Part shown: piece by piece, positions 43,535 through 51,283 of the stretch
How the letters are laid out: the number at the start of each line of letters is the position of its first letter
Position numbering within the stretch: the first letter of the stretch is position 1
NCBI RefSeq assembly: GCF_030518795.1
Contig: NZ_CP130427.1
Coordinates: 5,208,001-5,272,000, forward strand
Direction: 5' to 3'
Length of the DNA: 64,000 nucleotides
Source: Micromonospora sp. NBRC 110009
GTDB taxonomy: Bacteria > Actinomycetota > Actinomycetes > Mycobacteriales > Micromonosporaceae
The notes under the pieces: model-generated
Told to the model about the DNA's origin: nothing
Databases searched by the model: none
The model's input: the letters and a program-made list of their open reading frames with translations, nothing else
Translations under genes and position numbers: made by a program

Positions 43535-43822
43535 ATGGAGATGGAGTTCAGCGGCGAGGTGTGGTTCTGGAGAGGCCCGGCGCCGTGGCACTTCGTCACG
43601 GTGCCGGCGGAGCAGTGCGCCGAGCTGGAAGCGGCCTCCGCGGTGGTGACCTACGGCTGGGGCATGATCCCGGTGACCGCGCGGATCGGGGAGACGGGCT
43701 GGGTGACGTCGCTCTGGCCCAAGGACGGGCGGTACATCGTGCCGGTGAAGGCGTCGGTGCGGAAGGCCGAGGGGATCGAGACCGGTGACACGGTGACGGT
43801 CCGCCTGGGCGTCGACGTCTGA
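43535..43822 (+). CDS. DUF1905 family protein
   Basis: 95 aa. MEFSGEVWFWRGPAPWHFVTVPAE and WGMIPVTARIGETGWVTSLWPKDGRYIVPVKASVRKAEG are the two conserved blocks of DUF1905, a small beta-barrel-like domain of unknown role, often found alone or next to a YdeI-type segment. Two ATGs two codons apart could start it. It stands alone on this strand before a convergent gene. Confidence 0.85.
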   Translation: MEMEFSGEVWFWRGPAPWHFVTVPAEQCAELEAASAVVTYGWGMIPVTARIGETGWVTSLWPKDGRYIVPVKASVRKAEGIETGDTVTVRLGVDV

Positions 43823-43884
43823 GGCCGGCGCCCCCGTCCGAGCGGACGTCGGGGTTGGCCCTGGCCGGAGTCGGAGCCGCCGGA

Positions 43885-44727
43885 TCAGGGCTTCCGGGCC
43901 ACCGCTGCGTACATGGACGCGTGCGCCGCCGGTCGCCGCTGCTCCGGCGGGTCGTCCGGGCGCCACTCGGTGACCGGGCTGATGCCCGGATCGACGAGCT
44001 CCAGGCCGTCGAAGAAACCGGCGAACTCGTCCCGGTTCCGGAACGCCATGTCGATCATGCTGGTGGTGGTGACCGGCGCCGCGGTCGCCGCGATGTTCCG
44101 GGGAACCAGCTCGGTGGTCGCGTGGGAGATCACCACGTAGCTGCCCGACGGGAGGGCCTCGATCAGCCGGCGGGTGATCGCGTACGGGTCGTCGGCGTCG
44201 GTGAGGAAGTGCAGGATCGCCACGAGCATCAGCCCCACCGGCCGGCCGAGGTCGATGGTGGCCCGCACGTCGGGGTGGTCGAGGATCCGCTGCGGGTCAC
44301 GCAGGTCCGCGTCGACGTACGCGGTGGCGCCCTCGGGTGAGCTGGTCAGCAGGGCCCGGGCGTGGGCGAGCACGATCGGATCGTTGTCGACGTAGACGAC
44401 CCGCGACTCCGGGGCGGCGCCCTGGGCGATCTCGTGCATGTTGGGGCTGGTCGGGATGCCCGTGCCGATGTCGAGGAACTGCCGGAGGCCGACCGTGTCC
44501 GCCAGGTAGCGGGTGGCCCGCTGCATGAACCGCCGGTTCTCGATCACCGTGGTGCGGATCGCCGGGTACGCGGCGGCGACCGCGTCGCCGGACTTCCGGT
44601 CGGCCGCGAAGTTGTCCTTGCCGCCGAGCCAGTAGTCGTAGCGGCGGGCGGGGTGCGGCACGGACGGGTCGATCCGCGACGAGGGCTGTTCGGGCACGGG
44701 CCGTACGCCCGACGTCGTGTCCGCCAC
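43885..44727 (-). CDS. S-adenosyl methyltransferase, DUF574/Methyltransf_19 family
   Basis: 280 aa. The family's N-terminal motif HPARRYDYWLGGKDNF is clear, followed by a Rossmann SAM site FLDIGTGIPTSPNMHEIAQ and VVYVDNDPIVLAHARALL. DUF574 proteins are numerous in Streptomyces and Micromonospora and their substrates are unknown. The GTG at 44727 was chosen over an ATG 30 bases upstream because GGAGG lies 5 bases before it. Confidence 0.88.
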   Translation of the reverse strand: MADTTSGVRPVPEQPSSRIDPSVPHPARRYDYWLGGKDNFAADRKSGDAVAAAYPAIRTTVIENRRFMQRATRYLADTVGLRQFLDIGTGIPTSPNMHEIAQGAAPESRVVYVDNDPIVLAHARALLTSSPEGATAYVDADLRDPQRILDHPDVRATIDLGRPVGLMLVAILHFLTDADDPYAITRRLIEALPSGSYVVISHATTELVPRNIAATAAPVTTTSMIDMAFRNRDEFAGFFDGLELVDPGISPVTEWRPDDPPEQRRPAAHASMYAAVARKP

Positions 44728-44817
44728 CGCAACCTCCGGTCCAATGTGGGCCTGCACGGCGATCCTAGCGGGCGAAGCCCCGGCCGGCCGCCCCGTACCA
44801 GCCGACGGGCCGCGCCC

Positions 44818-45145
44818 GTGGGTCGGACCGTCGTGGCCACCACCCTGCGTACGGTCCGCAGCGCCACGGTCAACGACTGGGGCGCGATCGCCTGGTCGGC
44901 CGAGAGGCTTCGTCGAGGCGACGCACCGGGCCGGCCTGGCGGTCCTCGACCGGGTCGGCGGCGGCGACAGCTTCGCCTCCGGCCTGATCTACGGGCTGCT
45001 GAAGACCGGCGACCTGGCCACCGCGGTGGAGTACGGCGCGGCGCACGGGGCCCTGGCCATGACCACTCCGGGCGACACCTCGATGGCGAGCCTGAAGGAG
45101 GTCGAGTCGCTCGTCGGCGGCGGCGGCGCGCGCGTGCAGCGGTAG
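44818..45145 (+). pseudogene. Broken PfkB-type sugar kinase (2-keto-3-deoxygluconate kinase-like)
   Basis: Only the C-terminal third of a PfkB/ribokinase family gene remains. One frame reads VATTLRTVRSATVNDWGAIAW up to about 44903; a one-base insertion near 44903-44906 then shifts the frame, and the second frame continues with FVEATHRAG and the catalytic motif DRVGGGDSFASGLIYGL (anion hole and base Asp) to the normal end. The N-terminal two thirds are absent. Truncation plus frameshift makes this a clear decayed gene. Confidence 0.78.
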
Positions 45146-45284
45146 TGGCCGCACTGCTGCGCCGGCGGATCCGGCGGGAGCGGCGGTGCTGACACGACCG
45201 GGTAATGATGCCCGATAACCCGCTCCGGGCGTCCTTTCGTCCGCACGATAGAGCAGCCTTCGACGCAACGAGAGGACGAACGAC

Positions 45285-45527
45285 ATGAGGCGTAGGCGTA
45301 GCAGGAGGACGTCGCTGCTTTCGGCGGCGGCGATGGTCCTTACCGCCGCGGCGGCCGCGGTGGCCGTGATGCGGGCCAGCCGAACCCGCACCACCGGTGG
45401 CCGCCCGATCAGCGACTTTTCTGATCTGGGCGGGCAGGGCTCCGTCGCGGGGCGCGCGGACACCGCAGTGCAGGCCACGACGGGCGCGAGCGGCGTCCGT
45501 GCCACCGCGCCGTCGGCGGGCCGCTGA
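45285..45527 (+). CDS. Small single-helix membrane protein, unknown
   Basis: 80 aa. MRRRRSRRTSLL is a strongly basic start, followed by one Ala/Val-rich helix (about 10-30) and a Gly/Thr-rich tail with no lysine. AGAGGA lies 10-15 bases before the ATG and a strong hairpin follows the stop, so expression is plausible. No family is recognised; the topology suggests N-in, tail outside. Confidence 0.55.
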   Translation: MRRRRSRRTSLLSAAAMVLTAAAAAVAVMRASRTRTTGGRPISDFSDLGGQGSVAGRADTAVQATTGASGVRATAPSAGR

Positions 45528-45545
45528 GGTCGGCCCACCGGAGCC

Positions 45546-45577
45546 GCCGGGCGGCGTGCACCGGCACGCCGCCCGGC
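45546..45577. terminator. Bidirectional stem-loop
   Basis: A perfect 14-bp stem (GCCGGGCGGCGTGC and complement) with a 4-base loop lies exactly between two convergent stops (45527 and 45595). Confidence 0.8.
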
Positions 45578-45594
45578 GCACGGGCGGTCCCTGG

Positions 45595-46347
45595 TCAGGA
45601 GCGTTGGCGGGGCGGCACGAACTCGGGAGCCGGCTGCGGTGGCCGGCCGGTGACCTGCGTGATGATCTCCACGGCGACGTCCCGCAGTTTGCGGTTACGG
45701 TGCTGCGACGCCTGCCGGAGCAGGACGAACGCCTCCGCCGCGGTGCACCGCTGCTGGCCCATCAGGACGCCGAGGGCCTGGTCGATGACGCTGCGGGAGG
45801 CCATCGCGTCGGTGAGCTGTTGATGCAGGAGGGCCTGGTCGGCCTGACGGAGGATGACGGTCAGGGCCGCCGCTGCCTGGTCGGTGAACGCCACGGCGTG
45901 CCGGCGTGCCGTGTCGGTGAAGGCGGCACGGTGGGTGGCGTACAGGTTCAGCGCGCCGACGGTCTCGCGGCCGACCGTCACCGGCAGCGACAGCGAGCTG
46001 ACGATGCCGAGCCGCAGGGCGTGCTCCCGGTAGCGGCCCCAGCGTTCGTCCTCGGCCAGGTCGACGACCTCGACGATGCGGCCACGGCGCAGCGCGTCGA
46101 GACACGGCCCCTGGTCAGCGCCGTACTGGATCTCATCGCCCCGGGCGGCCAGCTCGTCGCTGCTGGCGACGGTGTAGACATCGCCGTCGCGCCGCATGGT
46201 CAGTCCGCACGCCACGGCGGGGGTGACCACCTCCGCCGCGACCCGGACGACCTGGTCGAGGAACGCGTCGACGTGTGTCGAGTCGGCGAGCAGGGCCAAC
46301 AGTAGGCCGTACGCCGAGGCCAGGTGTGATTGAGCAGCATCGGACAC
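45595..46347 (-). CDS. GAF-ANTAR transcription antitermination regulator
   Basis: 250 aa. A GAF-like sensor domain (about 20-165; DQGPCLDALRRGRIVEVVDLAEDERW, SLSLPVTVGRETVGALNLYA) is followed by an ANTAR RNA-binding domain (about 170-230; ASRSVIDQALGVLMGQQRCTAAEAFVLLRQASQHRNRKLRDVA). ANTAR proteins bind paired hexaloop RNA hairpins and prevent termination. The start GTG at 46347 has AGGAGG at optimal distance; a TTG one codon earlier is an alternative. It is divergent from an anti-sigma antagonist gene. Confidence 0.9.
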   Translation of the reverse strand: MSDAAQSHLASAYGLLLALLADSTHVDAFLDQVVRVAAEVVTPAVACGLTMRRDGDVYTVASSDELAARGDEIQYGADQGPCLDALRRGRIVEVVDLAEDERWGRYREHALRLGIVSSLSLPVTVGRETVGALNLYATHRAAFTDTARRHAVAFTDQAAAALTVILRQADQALLHQQLTDAMASRSVIDQALGVLMGQQRCTAAEAFVLLRQASQHRNRKLRDVAVEIITQVTGRPPQPAPEFVPPRQRS

Positions 46348-46602
46348 CAACGCAACCTCCTGAAATCGTGTGTCCGTACGGTTCGATGTGGGGCATGAGG
46401 TCCCTGCCCGGCTCGGTCCCCGGGGGGTCGCCGGCCGGTGCGCCGGTTGCCGACTGGCCCACGCTCTTGAGGTGCGGGGTGCGCATCGGAGGGGATCCCG
46501 CTAGGGTCGAGGTGGGTTCGGACATGAGCCCAGGACCTGCGCCGTCCGCCGACGGCGGGTCGAGCGCTGACCCGGTCTGACATCCTCACCGAGGAGCAGC
46601 TC

Positions 46603-46965
46603 ATGTCCGTCCATCAGGTGCCGCACCTGGCGACGAAGGAAACCACCCGCTTGCCGATCCTGTCCCTCGCGGTCGCCCGCGAGGGCCCGGCGGCGGTGGT
46701 GCAGGTCCGCGGCCCCCTCGACCTGGACACCGTCGACCTGCTGGTTGAACGGGTGGACCGCGTGCTCGCCGGCCAGCGGCCCCTGGTGCTGGTGCTGGAC
46801 CTGAGCGGGGTGGACTTCTTCTGCGCTGCCGGAATCACCGCGCTGCTGACGGTGCGCCGGCAGGTCGCCTCGGCCGGCGGTGCGCTGGTGCTGCGCCGAC
46901 CGTCCCGGATCACCGCTGCCGTCCTCGACATGGTCGGCCTAGCGGACGAGTTCATCACCGAGTGA
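46603..46965 (+). CDS. STAS domain anti-sigma factor antagonist without phosphorylatable serine
   Basis: 120 aa. The STAS fold is seen in AAVVQVRGPLDLDTVDLLVERV and VLVLDLSGVDFFCAAGITALL. In SpoIIAA/RsbV the last block reads F-x-D-S-S/T-G, with phosphorylation on Ser; here it is F-F-C-A-A-G, so the target serine is missing. It may act as a constitutively active antagonist or have another role. GAGGAG lies before the ATG. Followed by a HATPase and a second STAS gene. Confidence 0.85.
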   Translation: MSVHQVPHLATKETTRLPILSLAVAREGPAAVVQVRGPLDLDTVDLLVERVDRVLAGQRPLVLVLDLSGVDFFCAAGITALLTVRRQVASAGGALVLRRPSRITAAVLDMVGLADEFITE

Positions 46966-47028
46966 CCTGCCTTTCCCCCACGCCCCTCCGGGGTCGTACA
47001 CCATGCCGATGCGGCAGAGTTACCCCGG

Positions 47029-47040
47029 AGTTGATCAACT
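47029..47040. promoter_or_regulatory. Palindrome AGTTGATCAACT upstream of the anti-sigma gene
   Basis: A perfect 12-bp palindrome, notably A/T-rich for this genome, in the 251-base gap between the STAS and HATPase genes and about 175 bases upstream of the latter's ATG. It could be an operator or a chance site; no regulator can be assigned. Confidence 0.3.
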
Positions 47041-47216
47041 TAAACGTGCCGGGGCGTCCCGGTGACCTGCGTCTCTCGCAGCGCCTTTTCGCCGCGTCGG
47101 CGGGTGAGCCGCGCAGCCTCTGCTCGCGGCGGCAACCTCGTGGACGGCCGACCGGTTCAACCTGTGCGCCGGATGCTGCCGAGGCCGACCCGGGACTGCG
47201 GGTGTACCGTTCGGCC

Positions 47217-47660
47217 ATGATTGGCGGTGGCCATGACGGCGACGACCCGGCAGCCGTGCCGACGGACGTGGACACGTTGTTGGCCGCGCGGATCTCGGCT
47301 GACCAGGTGTCCGAGCTGCGGCACGCCGTGACAGCGGTCGTTGCGGCCGCCGGGCTCACCGGCGCGAGGCTGGAGGACTTCGTGCTGGCGGTGCACGAAC
47401 TGGTGGCCAATGTCGTTCGTCACGGCGGCGGCCTGGGAGACCTGCTGTTGCGCCGCCACGAAGACATGGTGACGTGCCAGATTTCCGATCATGGTCCGGG
47501 GATGATCGATGGCGTGCCCGGGCTGCCCGGCGCCGACCGGCCGGGCAGCCGCGGCCTCTGGCTGGCGCAGCACCTGGCCAGCGACCTGACCCTGAACAGC
47601 ACCGCGCAGGGGCTGACCGCCTCGGTCAGCATCACGATCACTCCGGGCGAGGTGGCCTGA
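47217..47660 (+). CDS. RsbW-like anti-sigma factor / serine kinase (HATPase)
   Basis: 147 aa GHKL ATPase domain. N-box EDFVLAVHELVANVVRHG with the Glu and Asn, G1 box SDHGPGM and G2-like GSRGLWLAQHL are present, as in RsbW/SpoIIAB-type kinases that bind sigma factors and phosphorylate STAS antagonists. The ATG at 47217 was chosen because codons upstream are not protein-like. Its stop TGA shares its A with the next ATG, so the following STAS protein is translated in step and is the natural partner. Confidence 0.88.
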   Translation: MIGGGHDGDDPAAVPTDVDTLLAARISADQVSELRHAVTAVVAAAGLTGARLEDFVLAVHELVANVVRHGGGLGDLLLRRHEDMVTCQISDHGPGMIDGVPGLPGADRPGSRGLWLAQHLASDLTLNSTAQGLTASVSITITPGEVA

Positions 47661-48013
47661 TGTCCGTTCCTGGCGACCTGTGGCAGTGGCGCTCCGAGGA
47701 GCGTGCCGACCGCACGGTGGTGATCCTGGCCGGCGAACTCGACGTGAGCAGCGCCGACGAGCTGCGCCGCCGGCTGGCCGCCACGATCCGGGTCAGGCCC
47801 GTGGTCGACGTCGACCTGCGGGGGCTGACGTTCATCGACTCGACGATCCTCAGCGTGTTCATCGGCGCCCACCAGGATGCGACCGGCGCGGGTGGCTCCC
47901 TGACCGTGCTCAACCCGACCGGCCACGTCCACCGGGTTCTCGACGTCACCGGCGTCCTGCCGCTGCTCGGGCCGAAGGACGAACCGGGGCCGGCCAGGGC
48001 GGAGGCGCAGTAG
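47660..48013 (+). CDS. STAS domain anti-sigma factor antagonist (phosphorylatable)
   Basis: 117 aa. TVVILAGELDVSSADELRRRL and DVDLRGLTFIDSTILSVFIGAH define the STAS fold. The D-S pair of the phosphorylation site is kept (FIDST), unlike in the STAS protein 700 bases upstream. Coupled to the HATPase gene by a TGATG overlap; the two should form a partner-switching pair. No sigma factor gene is adjacent. Confidence 0.87.
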   Translation: MSVPGDLWQWRSEERADRTVVILAGELDVSSADELRRRLAATIRVRPVVDVDLRGLTFIDSTILSVFIGAHQDATGAGGSLTVLNPTGHVHRVLDVTGVLPLLGPKDEPGPARAEAQ

Positions 48014-48033
48014 CAGGGGCCGCGTCCGCCGGC

Positions 48034-49026
48034 TCAGAGGTGGCTGATCACGTCCTTGCCGTACGCGGACAGGGTCTTCTCCTTGTCGTCATGCATGAGA
48101 TAGAGGGCGAAGTTCTGCACCCCGATCTCCTTGAGCTCCTGTAGCCGGTCGACGTGGGCCGACTCCGGGCCGACGAGGCAGAATCGGTCGACGATCTCGT
48201 CCGGCACGAAGTCGGTGGACGGGTTGCCGGCGCGGCCGTGGTGGGCGTAGTCGTAGCCCGCGCGGCCCCTGATGTAGTCGGTGAGCGCCCTGGGCACGAT
48301 TCCGGAGTCGCCGTAGCGGGCGACCAGGTCGGCCACGTGGTTGCCGACCATGCCACCGAACCAGCGCAGCTGGTCGCGCTGGTGGGCGAGGTTGGTGCCC
48401 ACGTAGGCGGGGGCGGCCACGCACATCGTGATGGAGTCGGGATCCCGGCCGGCGGCGGTGGCCGCGTCGCGTACCGAGCCGATGGTCCAGCGGGCGATGT
48501 CGGGATCGGCGGTCTGCAGGATGAAGCCGTCGGCCTGCTCGCCGACCAGCCGCAGCGCCTTCGGGCCGTACGCGGCCATCCAGATCTCCAGCCGGCCGTC
48601 GCGTACCCACGGGATGCGCACCGGCGTGCCGTGGTGTTCGGCCTCGCGGCCCTCGGCCAGCTCCTTGATCACATGCATCGCCTGTCTCAGGGTGGCGAGG
48701 CTCGCCGGCGGCTGGCCGATGACCCGCCGGGCCGAGTCGCCGCGACCGATCCCGCACACCGTCCGGTTGCCGAACATCTCGTTGAGGGTGGCGAAGAGCG
48801 ACGCGGTGACCGACCAGTCGCGGGTGCTCGGGTTGGTCACCATCGGCCCCACCATGAGGTGCTTGGTCGCGGCGAGGACCTGCGAGTAGATGACGAACGG
48901 CTCCTGCCACAGCACGCAGGAGTCGAACGTCCACCCGTAGCGGAAGCCGTTGTCCTCGGCGGCGGTGAGCCCGGCCACGACGTCGCGGGCCGGCGGGTCG
49001 GTCTGGAGTACGACACCGAAGTCCAC
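48034..49026 (-). CDS. LLM-class F420-dependent oxidoreductase (CPS_4043-like)
   Basis: 330 aa bacterial luciferase-like barrel. MDFGVVLQTDPPARDVVAGLTAAEDNGFRYGWTFDS, VGPMVTNPSTRDW and VCGIGRGDSARRVIG are typical of the TIGR03842 group, related to methylenetetrahydromethanopterin reductase and often found near dihydropyrimidinase genes. It follows the dihydropyrimidinase by 14 bases and is the last gene of that operon. Its exact reaction is unknown; oxidation of a reduced pyrimidine or hydantoin derivative with F420 or flavin is a reasonable guess. Confidence 0.85.
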   Translation of the reverse strand: MDFGVVLQTDPPARDVVAGLTAAEDNGFRYGWTFDSCVLWQEPFVIYSQVLAATKHLMVGPMVTNPSTRDWSVTASLFATLNEMFGNRTVCGIGRGDSARRVIGQPPASLATLRQAMHVIKELAEGREAEHHGTPVRIPWVRDGRLEIWMAAYGPKALRLVGEQADGFILQTADPDIARWTIGSVRDAATAAGRDPDSITMCVAAPAYVGTNLAHQRDQLRWFGGMVGNHVADLVARYGDSGIVPRALTDYIRGRAGYDYAHHGRAGNPSTDFVPDEIVDRFCLVGPESAHVDRLQELKEIGVQNFALYLMHDDKEKTLSAYGKDVISHL

Positions 49027-49040
49027 GGCCTCTCCTTCGC

Positions 49041-50444
49041 TCAGACCAGGTACTGACAGAGATCGCGCTTGAGGAACCGACCGTGCCCGGCCGCGCCGTG
49101 GAAGGCGTTGTCGTCGACGACGACCCGGCCGCGGGACAGCACGGTGGAGACCTTCCCGGTCAGCTCCATGCCCTCGTACGCGGAGTAGTCCACGTTCATG
49201 TGGTGGCTGCTCGCCGAGATCGTCTGCCGGGCCGTCGGGTCGTACACGGTGATGTCCGCGTCCGCCCCGGGCGCGATGACGCCCTTGCGCGGGAAGAGGC
49301 CGAACATCCGGGCGGGCGTGGTGGAGCTGATCTCCACCCAGCGCGGCAGGCTGATCTCACCGCGCACCACGCCCTGATGGAGCAGGTCCATCCGGTGCTC
49401 GACGCCCGGCATCCCGTTGGGGATCTTGGAGAAGTCGCCCCGGCCCAGCTCCTTCTGGTCCTTGAAGCAGAAGGGACAGTGGTCGGTCGACACCAGCGAC
49501 AGGTCGTTGGTGCGCAGGCCGCGCCACAGCTCCGCCTGGTGCTCCTTCGGGCGCAGCGGGGGAGAGGCGACGTACTTCGCGCCCTCGAAGTCGGGTCTGG
49601 CCAGGTCGTCCAGGGACAGGAACAGGTACTGCGGGCAGGTCTCCGCGAACACGTTCTGGCCGGTGTCGCGGGCCTGGGTGACCGCGTCGAGGGCGTGCGC
49701 GGCGGACAGGTGCACGATGTACAGCGGCGAGCCGGTGACCTTCGCCAGGGTGATCGCCCGCGAGGTGGCCTCGCCCTCCAGCTCGGGCGGCCGGGTCAGC
49801 CCGTGCTGGACCGGGTCCGTCTGACCGTTGGCCAGCGCTTGGAGGATGAGCTGGTCGATGGCGATGCCGTTCTCCGCGTGCATCATGATCATCGACCCGG
49901 TGTCGCGGGCCTTCTGCATCGCCCGCAGGATCTCCCCGTCCGTGGCGTAGAAGACCCCCGGGTAGGCCATGAACATCTTGAACGTGTTGACGCCCGCGTC
50001 GATGCAGGCCTCCATCTCCTTGAGCGACGTGTCGTTGACGTCCGAAATGATCATGTGGAACGCGTAGTCGATCGCGCAGTTGCCGTCGGCCTTGCTGTGC
50101 CATTTGTCCAGCGCGGACAGCACGGATGTGCCCTTGCCCTGTACCGCGAAGTCCACGATGGTCGTCGTGCCGCCCCAGGCCGCCGCGATCGTCCCGGTCT
50201 CGAAGTTGTCCGCCGAGAACGTGCCGCCGAACGGCATCTCCATGTGGGTGTGGCCGTCGATGCCGCCGGGCACCACGTACTTCCCGGCGGCGTCGATCAC
50301 GCGGTCGGCGTTGGCGGCCCACTGCTCGGCCAGGCCCGAGTCCGGCGCGGCGAGCGCCGCGATCCGCTCGCCCTCCACCAGCACGTCCGCCGGATACGCC
50401 CCGGTGGCGTTGACGACTGTTCCGTTGCGGATGAGGATGCTCAC
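49041..50444 (-). CDS. hydA: Dihydropyrimidinase / D-hydantoinase
   Basis: 467 aa cyclic amidohydrolase. Zinc ligands are seen in DGHTHMEMPFGG (HxH), the carboxylated lysine in FKMFMAYPG, MMHAENG, HLSAAHALD and STDHCPF (Asp). It opens dihydrouracil, dihydrothymine or 5-substituted hydantoins to N-carbamoyl amino acids. The GTG start overlaps the preceding stop as GTGA, so it is coupled to the beta-ureidopropionase gene, whose enzyme uses its product. Confidence 0.94.
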   Translation of the reverse strand: MSILIRNGTVVNATGAYPADVLVEGERIAALAAPDSGLAEQWAANADRVIDAAGKYVVPGGIDGHTHMEMPFGGTFSADNFETGTIAAAWGGTTTIVDFAVQGKGTSVLSALDKWHSKADGNCAIDYAFHMIISDVNDTSLKEMEACIDAGVNTFKMFMAYPGVFYATDGEILRAMQKARDTGSMIMMHAENGIAIDQLILQALANGQTDPVQHGLTRPPELEGEATSRAITLAKVTGSPLYIVHLSAAHALDAVTQARDTGQNVFAETCPQYLFLSLDDLARPDFEGAKYVASPPLRPKEHQAELWRGLRTNDLSLVSTDHCPFCFKDQKELGRGDFSKIPNGMPGVEHRMDLLHQGVVRGEISLPRWVEISSTTPARMFGLFPRKGVIAPGADADITVYDPTARQTISASSHHMNVDYSAYEGMELTGKVSTVLSRGRVVVDDNAFHGAAGHGRFLKRDLCQYLV

Positions 50445-51283
50445 GGCTTCACCAGCGATTCGTAGGTGTCGGGGCGGCGGTCGCGGTAGAAGGCCCACAG
50501 GTCGCGGACCTCGGCGAGCCTGTCCATGTCGAGGTCGCGGACGACCACCTCCTCCTCGGTGTCCGACGCGGCATCGCCGACCAGCTGCCCGCGTGGGTCC
50601 ACGAAGTACGACTGGCCGTAGAAGTCGTTGTCGCCCAACGGCTCCACGCCGACCCGGTTGATCGTCCCGACGTAGTACTCGTTGGCGACCGCGGCCGCCG
50701 GCTGCTCGAGGCGCCACAGGTACTCCGACAGGCCCCGGCTGGTGGCGGAGGGGTTGAACACGATCTTCGCGCCGGCCAGGCCGAGGGCCCGCCAGCCCTC
50801 CGGGAAGTGCCGCTCGTAGCAGATGTAGACGCCGATGCGGCCGACGGCGGTGTCGAAGACCGGATAGCCGAGGTTTCCGGGCCGGAAGTAGAACTTCTCC
50901 CAGAACCCCTTCACCTGCGGGATGTGGTTCTTCCGGTGCTTGCCGAGGTAGGTGCCGTCGGCGTCGATCACCGCGGCGGTGTTGTAGTAGACGCCCGGCT
51001 GCTCCTGCTCGTACATCGGCACGATCAGCACCACGCCGTGCTGTTCGGCGATCTCCTGCATCAGCGCGGTCGTCGGCCCGTCCGGGATCGCTTCGGTGTA
51101 CGAGTAGTAGTCGGCGTCCTGGATCTGGCAGAAGTACGGGCCGTAGAAGAGTTCCTGCAGGCAGACCACCTGCGCGCCCTGCGACGCGGCGCTGCGGATG
51201 GCCTCCACCGCGTTCGCGATCATGGAATCCTTGTCGCCGGTCCACCTCTGCTGCACCAGCCCGGCTCGGACGATGTTGCTCAT
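50441..51283 (-). CDS. Beta-ureidopropionase / N-carbamoyl amide hydrolase (nitrilase family)
   Basis: 280 aa carbon-nitrogen hydrolase. The catalytic triad is Glu44 (LQELFYG), Lys118 (KHRKNHIP) and Cys155 (ICYERHFPE). The sequence style and gene neighbourhood fit hydrolysis of N-carbamoyl-beta-alanine or N-carbamoyl-beta-aminoisobutyrate to the beta-amino acid, CO2 and ammonia. Overlaps of 4 bases on both sides link it to the permease and the dihydropyrimidinase. Confidence 0.9.
   Translation of the reverse strand: MSNIVRAGLVQQRWTGDKDSMIANAVEAIRSAASQGAQVVCLQELFYGPYFCQIQDADYYSYTEAIPDGPTTALMQEIAEQHGVVLIVPMYEQEQPGVYYNTAAVIDADGTYLGKHRKNHIPQVKGFWEKFYFRPGNLGYPVFDTAVGRIGVYICYERHFPEGWRALGLAGAKIVFNPSATSRGLSEYLWRLEQPAAAVANEYYVGTINRVGVEPLGDNDFYGQSYFVDPRGQLVGDAASDTEEEVVVRDLDMDRLAEVRDLWAFYRDRRPDTYESLVKP

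Noticed and set aside
43823..43884. Hairpin-like sequence between DUF1905 and the DUF574 methyltransferase
   Set aside because: Arms CCCCGTCCG and CGGACGTCGGGG pair only with a bulge; too weak to list as a terminator.
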